Shown here piece by piece: positions 11,088 through 21,231 of a stretch of DNA of 34,448 nt. Source of the stretch: Streptomyces pathocidini. Its GTDB lineage: Bacteria; Actinomycetota; Actinomycetes; Streptomycetales; Streptomycetaceae. Positions within the stretch are counted from its first letter, which is position 1, and every line of letters starts with the position of its first letter. The notes beneath the pieces are model-generated. The model worked only from the letters and a program-made list of their open reading frames with translations. It had not been told where the DNA came from and searched no databases. Location of the stretch: contig NZ_LIQY01000025.1 in the NCBI RefSeq assembly GCF_001418495.1, forward strand, positions 1-34,448, read 5' to 3'. Made by a program: the position numbers and the translations under genes.

Positions 11088-11131
11088 GAATGCCCCAAAG
11101 GGGGCATTCCACACCCGTTCGGCCGGGTGTG
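11088..11131. promoter_or_regulatory. Two abutting 22-bp palindromes between the small gene and cvnD
   Basis: The first palindrome (11088-11109) has arms GAATGCCCC and GGGGCATTC around AAAG. The second (11110-11131) has arms CACACCCG and CGGGTGTG around TTCGGC. Both are 22 bases and touch without a gap. They lie 46 bases upstream of the minus-strand gene and about 146 bases upstream of cvnD, in a divergent promoter region where a terminator would not be expected. This favours operators or a 5' leader structure. Confidence 0.6.
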
Positions 11132-11276
11132 TACGGGTGGGCACCCAGTGCGACCGGCGGCGGAGTCCGGGACTCCCCGCCGGAACGCTTCCCGACAGCC
11201 GCCTGCCACATGGAAGTTGGCGGGGGCTACAGTCCTCCCGGAACCATCCCCGTACAGCGATTCGGAAGAAGAGACC

Positions 11277-11885
11277 ATGGTGCTCAGGGGCGCTGAGCGG
11301 CGTCGTGTGTTCCCCGTAGAACCGGTGACGCTCAAGATTCTTGTGGCGGGCGGCTTCGGCGTCGGCAAGACGACCCTCGTCGGCGCGGTCAGCGAGATCA
11401 AACCGCTGCGCACCGAGGAGTTGCTGACCGAGGCCGGACGGCCGCTGGACTCCCTGGAGGGGGTCGAGGAGAAACGCACCACCACCGTGGCGATGGACTT
11501 CGGCCGCATCTCGCTGCGCGAGGACCTGGTGCTGTACCTCTTTGGCACGCCGGGGCAGGATCGTTTCTGGTTCCTCTGGGACGAGCTGGCCACCGGCGCC
11601 CTCGGCGCGGTCGTCCTGGCCGACACCCGCAGGCTCTCCGACTCCTTCGCCGCCATCGACTACTTCGAGCGGCGCGGTATCGCCTTCACCGTCGCCGTCA
11701 ACTGCTTCGACGGCGCCGAACGCTACCCGGCGGACTCGGTGCGCGAGGCGCTCGACCTCGACTCGGGTACGCCGGTGGTGCTGTGCGACGCACGGGAGCG
11801 CGGATCGGCCAAGGAGGTGCTGATCGCGGTGGTCGAGCACGCGTTGAAGACCGGAGCGCTGCGCCGCCAGCCCGCCGCCACCTGA
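11277..11885 (+). CDS. cvnD: Conservon Ras-like GTPase (ATP/GTP-binding protein)
   Basis: A 202-residue GTPase. The P-loop is GGFGVGKTT (about residues 21-29). TTTVAMDFG follows, then the switch-II motif GTPGQDRFW near residue 90. The base-recognition motif reads NCFDG instead of the usual NKxD, as is common in CvnD proteins. GGAAGAAGAG lies before the ATG. It lacks a lipid-anchor signal. In conservons it works with CvnA-C, with nucleotide state probably set by the roadblock subunit. Here it is separated from cvnC by an opposite-strand gene, so it must have its own promoter. Its stop is 8 bases from the convergent glpK stop. Confidence 0.9.
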   Translation: MVLRGAERRRVFPVEPVTLKILVAGGFGVGKTTLVGAVSEIKPLRTEELLTEAGRPLDSLEGVEEKRTTTVAMDFGRISLREDLVLYLFGTPGQDRFWFLWDELATGALGAVVLADTRRLSDSFAAIDYFERRGIAFTVAVNCFDGAERYPADSVREALDLDSGTPVVLCDARERGSAKEVLIAVVEHALKTGALRRQPAAT

Positions 11886-11893
11886 GGGCCGGC

Positions 11894-13396
11894 TCAGTCC
11901 TCGAGCCAGCCGAAGCTGCGCTGTACCGCCTTGCGCCAGTTGCGGTACTCGCGCTCCCGTACGCCCGCCTCCATCCGCGGCGTCCACTCCCGGTCGTGCT
12001 TCCAGTGCGCCCGCAGCTCGTCCAGGTCCTGCCACACACCGGTGGCGAGACCTGCCGCGTACGCCGCGCCCAGGCAGGTGGTCTCCGTGATCGCCGGCCG
12101 GATGACCGGCACGTCCAGCACGTCCGCCTGATGCTGCATCAGCAGGCCGTTCGCGGTCATCCCGCCGTCCACCTTCAGTGAGGTGATCTTCACCCCGGAG
12201 TCCTGGTACATCGCGTCCACGACCTCGCGCGTCTGCCAGCTGGTCGCCTCCAGCACGGCCCGCGCCAGGTGGCCCTTCGTCACGTACCGCGTCAGGCCGG
12301 TGATGATGCCCCGCGCGTCGGAGCGCCAGTACGGGGCGAACAGCCCGGAGAAGGCCGGGACGATGTACGCCCCGCCGTTGTCCTCGACGCTCTCCGCCAG
12401 CGGCTCGATCTCCTCGGCCGCCGCGATGATGCCGAGCTGGTCGCGGCACCACTGCACCAGTGCGCCTGTGATCGCGATCGCGCCCTCCAGGCAGTAGACG
12501 GGCCGCTGGCCGCCGAGCTGGTAGCCCATCGTCGTGAGCAGCCCGCTCCTGGACTGCACGGGCCGGTTGCCGGTGTTGAGCAGCAGGAAACTGCCCGTGC
12601 CGTACGTGTTCTTGGCGTCGCCCACGCCGTAGCAGGTCTGGCCGAACAGGGCCGCCTGCTGGTCGCCGAGCGCGGACGCGACGGGTACGCCCGCGAGTTG
12701 GCCGACTGCCGTGCCGTACACCTCGGAGGAGGAGCGGATCTCCGGGAGGATCGCCTCGGGCAGGTCCATCGCGGACAGGATGGCCGGGTCCCACTTGAGG
12801 GTCACCAGGTCCATCAGCAGGGTGCGGCTCGCGTTCGTCACGTCGGTGACGTGTACGCCGCCATCGGGGCCGCCGGTGAGGTTCCAGATGAGCCAGGAGT
12901 CGATCGTGCCGAAGGCGATCTCGCCGTTCTCGGCGCGGGTGCGCAGGCCCGGCACGTTCTCGAGCAGCCAGGCGGCCTTCGGCCCCGAGAAGTAGCTGGC
13001 GAGCGGCAGGCCGGTGGTCTCGCGGAACCGGTTCTGCCCGACCACGCCGCCGAGCCGGGTGCACAGGGCCGCGGTCCGGGTGTCCTGCCAGACGATCGCA
13101 TTGTGCACGGGCTTGCCGGTCGCCCGGTCCCACAGGACGGTGGTCTCGCGCTGGTTGGTGATGCCCAGCGCGCTGAGCCGGTCCGGGCGGAGCCCCGCCT
13201 TGGCGAGCGCGCCCGCCACGACGGCCTGCGTCTTGACCCAGATCTCGGTGGCGTCGTGCTCCACCCAGCCGGGCTTGGGGAAGATCTGCCGGTGCTCGCG
13301 CTGGTCGACGGCTACGATCGCGCCGCCCCGGTCGAAGATGATGCAGCGGCTGGAGGTGGTGCCCTGGTCGATTGCGGCGACGAACGTGTCCGTCAT
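11894..13396 (-). CDS. glpK: Glycerol kinase
   Basis: It phosphorylates glycerol to glycerol-3-phosphate with ATP in the cytoplasm. This FGGY-family protein of 500 residues is full length. It starts [19 protein letters not shown] (phosphate-binding) and has [23 protein letters not shown], and the FGGY signature region [13 protein letters not shown] with [12 protein letters not shown]. The ATG at 13396 has CAGGAG upstream. No glycerol facilitator, glycerol-3-phosphate dehydrogenase or GylR-type regulator is adjacent, so this is an isolated copy. A short hairpin (GAGCCC/GGGCTC, 13425-13439) sits about 30 bases upstream of the start. Confidence 0.95.
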   Translation of the reverse strand: MTDTFVAAIDQGTTSSRCIIFDRGGAIVAVDQREHRQIFPKPGWVEHDATEIWVKTQAVVAGALAKAGLRPDRLSALGITNQRETTVLWDRATGKPVHNAIVWQDTRTAALCTRLGGVVGQNRFRETTGLPLASYFSGPKAAWLLENVPGLRTRAENGEIAFGTIDSWLIWNLTGGPDGGVHVTDVTNASRTLLMDLVTLKWDPAILSAMDLPEAILPEIRSSSEVYGTAVGQLAGVPVASALGDQQAALFGQTCYGVGDAKNTYGTGSFLLLNTGNRPVQSRSGLLTTMGYQLGGQRPVYCLEGAIAITGALVQWCRDQLGIIAAAEEIEPLAESVEDNGGAYIVPAFSGLFAPYWRSDARGIITGLTRYVTKGHLARAVLEATSWQTREVVDAMYQDSGVKITSLKVDGGMTANGLLMQHQADVLDVPVIRPAITETTCLGAAYAAGLATGVWQDLDELRAHWKHDREWTPRMEAGVREREYRNWRKAVQRSFGWLED

Positions 13397-13489
13397 GGAC
13401 GTCTCCTGAGTGCTCGGCGGGGGCGAGCCCTCTGGGCTCCGATCCAGGATGGTCCGGCTTCTCCGTGGGCCGGAGGGGGCGCGCCGGGG

Positions 13490-13620
13490 CACTCCTCCAG
13501 CCACCGCTGGGGGACCCACCTCGGGCGGCGAACGTGCCGGTCGGTCTTGCCGCTGACCGTCGGTGTTTGTTCTCTCCCCAGCTACCGCTGGGAGGTGCCC
13601 CAGCCCTGCGGGGGCACCCC
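13490..13620. repeat. Streptomyces-type intergenic hairpin repeats
   Basis: Two copies of the hairpin CCAGCYACCGCTGG lie at about 13497-13510 and 13578-13591. Directly after the second, GGTGCCCC (from 13594) and GGGGCACC (to 13617) form another stem. I recall this CCAGCTACCGCTGGGAGGTG-type element as widely repeated between Streptomyces genes. The 440-base spacer 13397-13836 contains these repeats, the next entry and no convincing gene. Confidence 0.55.
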
Positions 13621-13720
13621 GGCACGCCCCCTCCTTCCGCCGTGGCCCTGCCGTGGGGGTGACGGCCCGTCGTCGGTCGGGGTGCCGAGGGGGCTCTGAC
13701 GAAGTCGACTGCGGTTCGAC

Positions 13721-13770
13721 AGCGCCCCGAAGGGGGAACTGCGCGACCGGCCACGACGGGCCCGCGGACG
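13721..13770. repeat. Dispersed GC-rich repeat downstream of the EAL/GGDEF gene
   Basis: The stretch containing GCGCCCCGAAGGGG, then GAACTGCGCGACCGGCCAC and CGGGCCCGCGGAC, matches by memory a very common Streptomyces intergenic element. It starts with a GCCCC/GGGGC-type hairpin, about 70-115 bases past the stop of the minus-strand gene, and may act as its terminator. Confidence 0.5.
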
Positions 13771-13836
13771 GTCGATGGCCGATTGCGGCACTTCTGGCGG
13801 AGCGCTGAGCCCGCGGCCGGGACGCGGCGCGGGGCG

Positions 13837-15543
13837 CTAGCCCGGGGCCGGCACGCCGTGTTCGGCAGCGGTGGGGCCGCAGGGGTCCGGGACTCGGGGG
13901 GACGCGCCGCGGCGGATCTCGTGGCGCGAGGAGTCCTGGCGGCCCAGCACCCAACTGGCGCCGTCCAGCGCCTTGGCGGCCTGCTTCAGCGGCGCCAGGC
14001 AGGCCGCCGCCTGGCGGTGCCCCTCCACGCTCTCCGGCCCGCACACCACGGTCGCCAGCGACAGCGTGACCGGTCGGCCGCCCGCCGACCACGGCGCGTC
14101 CAGCACCGCCGAGGCCAGCGGTTCCAGACCATCCGGATCGGCCAGCAGCAGGAAGTCGTCCCCGCCGATGTGCCCCACGCGCGCCTCCGGGCGCACGGCC
14201 GCCGCGTCCGCGAGCGTACGGCCCACCGCCCGGATCAGCTCGTCGCCCGCCGCGAACCCCGCCCCGTCGTTGACCTGCTTGAAGCCGTCCACGTCCAGCC
14301 AGCTCAGCGCGAACTCCCGGCCGTCCGCGATCCGCCGGTCCACCTCGGCGTTGATCGCGTCCGAACCGGGCAGCCGGGTCAGCGGGTTGAGCCGCACCGC
14401 CTCCTCGACCCGGCTCTCGGCGAGCGCCCGCACGATGTCCGCCAGGTGGACCACGCCCACGCAGCGGCCGTACGCGTCGACGACCGCCACGTCGTCACCG
14501 GTCCTGGCCCGTTCGTCGGCGGCCACCACGTTCAGCACCTCCCACGCCGTGGCGTCCGCCCCGACCGTGCGCGGCAGGTCGGCGAGGCGGACCGCGGGCC
14601 GGTCCGCGTACAGCGCGTGCCCGTAGCGCCCCGAGAGCGACAGCAGGAACCGGCCCCGGTCCACGGCCCGTACGGGCACCCCGTCCGCGTCGACCAGCAC
14701 CACCCCGGACACCCCGGGGGAGCCGGTGAGCAGCGACCGCACCTCCCCGGCCGAGGCGGTGACCGGGAGCAGCGCCGCGGGCCGGACGAACTCCATCACC
14801 AACGGGCCGCCGGCGCCCGGCTGTTGGGCGGGCAGCGCGACCGTACGGGACGGGCGGTACACGTCGGCGGCGGGCAGCCGCGCGGCCGGCGCGAACAGAT
14901 CACCCTGGGCGAGCTGCGCGCCCGCCTCGCGCACCGCCGCGTACTGCAGCTCGGTCTCGACACCTTCGACGGCCAGCCGGCTGCCCGCCCCGTCGCAGAA
15001 GCGGCGCATCCCGGCGACGACCGCCTGGCAGCCGCGATCCTCGGGCAGCCGGGCCACGACCGACGCGTCGACCTTGACCACGTCGGGCGCGAGCTCGGCG
15101 AGCAGCCGCAGCGGAAGGTCGCCGTCACCGATACCGTCGGCGCAGATCCGGAAGCCCTCCTCGCGCAGCCGCCCCACGGCCGCGAGCAGCGCGCGGCGCG
15201 GCACGTGCGTGAACGGCGTCCCGAGGTCGACGGTCACCTCCCACGGCTGCCGCCGCGCCTCGCGTACGGCCGCGCCGAGCGAGGCGAGCCCGCCCAGGTC
15301 GGCGGGCGTGCCCGCGAACACGTTGACGTGCAGCGGCAGCAGCGTCTCCTGCCGCGCGGCGGCCCGAACGGCGAGGGCGGCGAGCTCCCCGTCGAGGTCG
15401 GGGTTGCTCCGCGCCGTGGCCAGGACGTCACCCTGCTCCGGGCGGGCGAGGATCTCCAGCGCCGCCACGGAGCCGGTAGTGAGGTTCACAACCGGCTGGA
15501 AGGCGAAGCGGAGGTGGTCCGTCCAGGAAGGCACGCCCAGCAT
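13837..15543 (-). CDS. EAL-CBS-GGDEF protein, probably degenerate (c-di-GMP signalling)
   Basis: A 568-residue cytoplasmic protein with an unusual order: EAL (about 10-240), paired CBS (about 250-385), GGDEF (about 390-525). The EAL half keeps EIL, the Asn in HVNVFAG, the Lys in VVKVD, VEGVET and QG. Where active enzymes have DDFGTG it reads DGIGDG, and the mid-domain Glu is Asp in VTVDLG. Phosphodiesterase activity is therefore doubtful. The GGDEF signature is GGDDF, with no RxxD inhibitory site ahead of it, so cyclase activity is also doubtful. CBS domains often bind adenine nucleotides. It may be a c-di-GMP or nucleotide-sensing effector. The start ATG at 15543 has a weak ribosome-binding site, and a GTG three codons later is possible. 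Confidence 0.85.
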   Translation of the reverse strand: MLGVPSWTDHLRFAFQPVVNLTTGSVAALEILARPEQGDVLATARSNPDLDGELAALAVRAAARQETLLPLHVNVFAGTPADLGGLASLGAAVREARRQPWEVTVDLGTPFTHVPRRALLAAVGRLREEGFRICADGIGDGDLPLRLLAELAPDVVKVDASVVARLPEDRGCQAVVAGMRRFCDGAGSRLAVEGVETELQYAAVREAGAQLAQGDLFAPAARLPAADVYRPSRTVALPAQQPGAGGPLVMEFVRPAALLPVTASAGEVRSLLTGSPGVSGVVLVDADGVPVRAVDRGRFLLSLSGRYGHALYADRPAVRLADLPRTVGADATAWEVLNVVAADERARTGDDVAVVDAYGRCVGVVHLADIVRALAESRVEEAVRLNPLTRLPGSDAINAEVDRRIADGREFALSWLDVDGFKQVNDGAGFAAGDELIRAVGRTLADAAAVRPEARVGHIGGDDFLLLADPDGLEPLASAVLDAPWSAGGRPVTLSLATVVCGPESVEGHRQAAACLAPLKQAAKALDGASWVLGRQDSSRHEIRRGASPRVPDPCGPTAAEHGVPAPG

Positions 15544-15575
15544 GATGGACCCAACCGGCGCTGAGTGAGGGGTGG

Positions 15576-15590
15576 TTCACGCAGAGTTCA
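15576..15590. promoter_or_regulatory. Candidate BldD box upstream of the EAL-CBS-GGDEF gene
   Basis: TTCACGCAGAGTTCA matches the published BldD consensus nTnACnCWGnGTnAn at 8 of 9 specified positions. Its centre is about 40 bases upstream of the ATG. It sits inside a wider inverted repeat, GGTTCAC (15574-15580) and GTGAACC (15599-15605). BldD, with c-di-GMP as co-repressor, is known to control several c-di-GMP enzyme genes. Confidence 0.5.
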
Positions 15591-15757
15591 TCCCCGGAGT
15601 GAACCCTTCCGGCCGGGCCCGCCCGGGTGGCGGGTGCCGTGGTCGGGCTTCGCCGGGCATCGCCGTACTAGATTGCGCGCCGCTGCGGCGGGGCGGCCCT
15701 GAGGACTTCGTCGGCCCCGGGCTGACTCCTCGCTCTCGCTCCGGCGGTCGGGAACAC

Positions 15758-15802
15758 GGAAGGCCTCTGTGGCATCCGGACGGATGCCACAGAGGCCATT
15801 CC
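15758..15802 (-). terminator. Strong terminator hairpin downstream of icd
   Basis: GGCCTCTGTGGCATCC (15762-15777) pairs perfectly with 15782-15797 across a 4-base loop. A GGAA/TTCC extension with one bulged base makes about 20 bp. It begins about 21 bases after the icd stop. There is no strong U-run. Confidence 0.85.
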
Positions 15803-15822
15803 CTTGCTCAGTCGACGTGGCG

Positions 15823-18054
<2,232 letters not shown>

Positions 18055-18070
18055 TCACGCGTTTACATCG

Positions 18071-18089
18071 TCTCGACGTCAAGATATCT
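18071..18089. promoter_or_regulatory. Overlapping palindromes upstream of icd
   Basis: TCTCGACGTCAAGA (18071-18084) is a near-perfect 14-bp palindrome, 12 of 14 positions, overlapping the perfect palindrome AGATATCT (18082-18089). It lies 30-47 bases before the icd GTG. On the minus strand it contains TTGACG, which could be a -35 element, but no good -10 follows, so I read it mainly as an operator. Confidence 0.45.
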
Positions 18090-18175
18090 CGTGGCCGACC
18101 CTCCCCGACACCGACCCCTGCGCCGCACGGCGTGAAGGCCCCGCAGCAGAGCGACGCCCGCCGGTCACCGCCGTA

Positions 18176-18209
18176 GTAGGTCATGGTCACCAGTAGGTCG
18201 TGGTCACCG
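18176..18209. repeat. 17-bp tandem duplication at the thiolase stop codon
   Basis: Two abutting 17-bp copies (18176-18192 and 18193-18209) share GTAGGTC and TGGTCACC and differ at two positions. The thiolase stop (18204-18206) lies within the second copy. Apart from this repeat and the icd palindromes, the 161-base gap 18043-18203 shows nothing I can support. Confidence 0.8.
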
Positions 18210-19394
18210 CACCGCGATCACCGACGAGCCGTGCCCGAACAGCCCCTGGTTGGCCGTGATCCCTGCTCGCGCCCCTGCCACCTGGCGCCCGCCCGCGGTG
18301 CCCCGCAGCTGCCAGGTCAGCTCGCAGACCTGGGCGATGGCCTGGGCGGGTACCGCCTCGCCGAAGGAGGCGAGGCCGCCGCTGGGGTTCACCGGGACCC
18401 GGCCGCCGAGCGCCGTGGCGCCCTCCCGCAGCAGCTTCGCGCCCTCGCCCGGCGCGCACAGGCCCAGGTCCTCGTACCACTCCAGCTCCAGGGCCGTGGA
18501 CAGGTCGTACACCTCGGCCAGCGACAGGTCCTCGGGGCCGAGCCCCGCCTCCTCGTACGCGGCCCGCGCGATCGAGGCGCGGAAGCCCACCGCAGGGGGT
18601 TCGACGGCCGCCGCCGAGTCGGTCGCGATGTCCGGCAGGTCCAGGACGGTGCGCGGATAGCGCGGGGTGACCGTCGAGACGGCCCGGATGCGGACCGGGT
18701 CCGCCACCCCGTGGCGCCGGGCGAAGTCAATGCCGGAGAGGACCAGCGCCGCCCCGCCGTCCGAGGTCGCGCAGATGTCGAGCAGCCGCAGCGGGTCGGC
18801 GACCACCGCCGAGGCGGCCACCTCCTCGGCGGTGACGGCCCTGCGGTAGCGCGCGTTGGGGTTGAGCGCGCCCGCGGCCGCGTTCTTGACCTTCACCTGG
18901 GCGAAGTCCTCGACCGTGTCCCCGTGCAGCGCCATCCGCCGCCGCGCGTAGAGGCCGAAGTACGCGGGGTTGGTCGCGCCCAGCACCCGGAAGCGCAGCC
19001 AGTCCGGGTCGTCCGGCCGGTCGCCGCCCGCCGGGGCGAAGAAGCCCTTCGGCGCCGCGTCCGCGCCGACCACCAGCACCACGTCTGCCATGCCGGAGAG
19101 GATCCGCGCGCGGGCCGTGTCGATCGCCTGGGCGCCGGCGGCGCAGGCCGCGTACACGCTGGTCACGCGCGCCCCCTGCCAGCCGAGAGCCTGGGCGAAG
19201 GTCGCGCCCGACACGTAACCCGGGTAGCCGCCGCGCACGGTGTCCGCGCCGACCACCGAGTCCACGTCCGCCCAGTCGACACCGGCGTCCGCGAGTGCCG
19301 CGCGCGCGGCCGCCGTGCCGTACTCGACGAAGCTCCGGCCCCATTTGCCCCATGGGTGCATCCCGGCCCCGAGCACCGCCACGTCGCCGGTCAC
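18204..19394 (-). CDS. Thiolase family protein (lipid-transfer/SCP-x type)
   Basis: A 396-residue thiolase-fold protein. The N-terminus reads DVAVLGAGMHPWGKWG. The central YAACAAGAQAID holds the candidate nucleophilic Cys, and C-terminal motifs include NPSGGLASFGEAVPAQ and NQGLFGHGSS with the expected His. This subgroup often lacks classical thiolase chemistry. In sterol side-chain degradation, related proteins act as aldolases together with a DUF35 partner. The GTG start overlaps the stop of the upstream DUF35-type gene in GTGA, with GGAGGAGG just before it, so the two are coupled and probably form a complex. The substrate is unknown: an acyl-CoA or 3-hydroxyacyl-CoA is likely. Confidence 0.85.
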   Translation of the reverse strand: MTGDVAVLGAGMHPWGKWGRSFVEYGTAAARAALADAGVDWADVDSVVGADTVRGGYPGYVSGATFAQALGWQGARVTSVYAACAAGAQAIDTARARILSGMADVVLVVGADAAPKGFFAPAGGDRPDDPDWLRFRVLGATNPAYFGLYARRRMALHGDTVEDFAQVKVKNAAAGALNPNARYRRAVTAEEVAASAVVADPLRLLDICATSDGGAALVLSGIDFARRHGVADPVRIRAVSTVTPRYPRTVLDLPDIATDSAAAVEPPAVGFRASIARAAYEEAGLGPEDLSLAEVYDLSTALELEWYEDLGLCAPGEGAKLLREGATALGGRVPVNPSGGLASFGEAVPAQAIAQVCELTWQLRGTAGGRQVAGARAGITANQGLFGHGSSVIAVR

Positions 19395-19843
19395 GCGGCC
19401 TCCTCCGGGGTGACGGGGCGCCAGTGCCAGGTCGTCCAGACGCGCTCGGAGTCCTCGCCGAGCACCCCGGGCACCACCTCGACCTCCCTGCCCACGGCGA
19501 GGTCGGCCGGGGTCACCCCGGGCGCGGCCTGGCCGAGTACGACCATGCGCTCGGCGGCCAGCTCCACCGCGACCAGCGTGTACGGCTCCCACTCCACGGC
19601 AGGGTCGGAGACGTACGGCGCCGGGGGCCGGTAGCGGCAGTCGGTCCAGGACCACACCGTGCCCCGCCGGGAGAGCGGCACCTCGATCAACCCCGTTCCC
19701 GCGCAGGCGGGGTTGCGGCAGAAGGCGTCCTCGCGCGGGAAGAACACCGACGCGCAGTCCGCGCAGCGGGTGCCGACGAGCCGAAAGCCGCCGCCGTCCT
19801 CGCGGAACCAGCCGTCCACCACGGGTGTACGCGCGCGTGCCAA
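19391..19843 (-). CDS. Zn-ribbon/OB-fold (DUF35-type) partner of the thiolase
   Basis: A 150-residue protein with an N-terminal rubredoxin-like zinc ribbon (CADC, then CRNPAC) and a C-terminal OB-fold beginning at about GTVWSWTDCRY. Proteins of this type bind acyl-CoA and form heteromers with SCP-x-like thiolases. The TTG start at 19843 is chosen because GGGAGG lies 4 bases upstream, giving an N-terminus ARARTPVVDGWF that fits the family. The long upstream frame is antisense to the transporter gene and is rejected. It is first in a two-gene operon with the thiolase and diverges from the polyamine-type transporter. Confidence 0.83.
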   Translation of the reverse strand: MARARTPVVDGWFREDGGGFRLVGTRCADCASVFFPREDAFCRNPACAGTGLIEVPLSRRGTVWSWTDCRYRPPAPYVSDPAVEWEPYTLVAVELAAERMVVLGQAAPGVTPADLAVGREVEVVPGVLGEDSERVWTTWHWRPVTPEEAA

Positions 19844-19885
19844 CGGTCCTCCCAGGCATCGGACTTCGGCGAACGATTCACCGAA

Positions 19886-19900
19886 CTGACGAATCGTCAG
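19886..19900. promoter_or_regulatory. Perfect 15-bp palindrome between DUF35/thiolase and the ABC transporter
   Basis: CTGACGAATCGTCAG has 7-bp arms around a single A. It lies 43 bases upstream of the TTG start of the DUF35 gene and about 140 bases upstream of the transporter ATPase. The shape suits a TetR-family operator, but no TetR gene is in the window. The remainder of the 198-base gap is C-rich with no gene. Confidence 0.5.
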
Positions 19901-20041
19901 AAGTGTGCCACGCGTCCCCGAGGGAGAGGAATACAGCGTCAGCGCTCGACCCAACCGGCCCCCCAACCCCCGCACCACCCACACAACGAAAACCCCACGG
20001 CAACCCCAAGGCGAGGGTTCGCACACCCGGGAGGCGCACGC

Positions 20042-21154
20042 ATGGCGCAAGCTGATCCGGCGGCAGTGGCCGGCACCCTCACCATGGGCGCCCCCGCACT
20101 CCGACTCACCGCCGTCTGCAAGGAGTTCGGCGGGACCACCGCCGTCGACGGAGTCGACCTGGAGGTGCGGGACGGCGAGTTCTTCTCCCTCCTCGGCCCC
20201 TCCGGCTCCGGCAAGACCACCCTGCTGCGCCTCGTCGCCGGCTTCGAACACCCCACCGCCGGCCGTGTCGAGCTGGCCGGCCACGACGTCACCGGCAGGC
20301 CCCCGCACCGGCGCGACGTCCACACCGTCTTCCAGGACTACGCGCTCTTCCCGCAGATGACCGTCGAGCAGAACGTCGCCTACGCCCTCACCGTGCGCGG
20401 CGTCCGCAAGGCCGAGCGGCTGGCCCGCGCCCACGAGGCGCTGGAGACCGTACGCCTGGCCGGCTACGGAGGCCGCCGCCCCGCGCAGCTCTCCGGCGGC
20501 CAGCGCCAACGGGTCGCCCTCGCCCGCGCGCTGGTCGACCGGCCCGCCCTGCTGCTCCTGGACGAGCCGCTGGGCGCCCTCGACCTCAAGCTCCGCCAGG
20601 AGATGCAGACCGAGCTCAAACAGCTCCAGCGCCTCACCGGCATCTCCTTCCTCCTGGTCACCCACGACCAGGAGGAGGCGCTGACCCTCAGCGACCGCAT
20701 CGCGGTTCTCCAGGGCGGCCGGATCGAGCAGATCGGCACCCCCGCCGAGGTGTACGAGCGTCCGGCCACCGCCTTCGTCGCGGGCTTCGTCGGCGACACC
20801 AACCTCCTGACCGGCCAGGACGCCGTACGCGTGGTCGGCCGCCCCGGCACGTACAGCCTCCGCCCGGAGCGCGTCCGGCTCGTCGCCGCGGACGCTGCGG
20901 GCGCCGCGGGCGCCGCGTATACCCAGGCCGCCCCGGACCTGCCGGGCCCCGGCGAGCGCGCCGTGCGCGGCCGGATCGCCGACATCGTCTACGCGGGTCC
21001 GCACGCGCGCGTGCGGGTCGATCTCGACGGCGGCGGCCGGATCACCGCCGCGCTCCGCGGCGACGACCCCGTGCCGGGTGGGCCCGGAACGCCCGTACTC
21101 GCCCTGTGGCGCGACGAATCCGCCTACCCCGTACCGGACTTGACACAGGATTGA
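20042..21154 (+). CDS. potA: ABC transporter ATPase, polyamine (PotA) type
   Basis: This cytoplasmic subunit powers uptake. At 370 residues it has Walker A GPSGSGKTT, Q-loop VFQDYALFPQ, signature LSGGQRQR, Walker B LLLLDEP and the switch His in THDQEEA. A TOBE domain in the last 90 residues is typical of spermidine/putrescine and related importers. The start ATG at 20042 has GGGAGG upstream. It leads a four-gene set with its own binding protein and two permeases, so the transporter is complete. The symbol reflects family resemblance. The true substrate could be another amine or a modified amino acid. Confidence 0.85.
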   Translation: MAQADPAAVAGTLTMGAPALRLTAVCKEFGGTTAVDGVDLEVRDGEFFSLLGPSGSGKTTLLRLVAGFEHPTAGRVELAGHDVTGRPPHRRDVHTVFQDYALFPQMTVEQNVAYALTVRGVRKAERLARAHEALETVRLAGYGGRRPAQLSGGQRQRVALARALVDRPALLLLDEPLGALDLKLRQEMQTELKQLQRLTGISFLLVTHDQEEALTLSDRIAVLQGGRIEQIGTPAEVYERPATAFVAGFVGDTNLLTGQDAVRVVGRPGTYSLRPERVRLVAADAAGAAGAAYTQAAPDLPGPGERAVRGRIADIVYAGPHARVRVDLDGGGRITAALRGDDPVPGGPGTPVLALWRDESAYPVPDLTQD

Positions 21155-21231
21155 CCACCGGGTGCACTTCCAGCCGCACCTGAAGATCGGGATACTGGCG
21201 AACCTCAACACCCACGCCGTGGAGGACCGGA

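Noticed and set aside
11894-13396. Glycerol operon (gylR-glpF-glpK-glpD)
   Set aside because: glpK stands alone. Flanking genes are a GTPase and a c-di-GMP protein.
10797-13754. 985-codon minus-strand frame spanning cvnD and glpK
   Set aside because: Only the last 81 codons, with their own ribosome-binding site, look coding. The rest is out of frame with glpK and antisense to cvnD.
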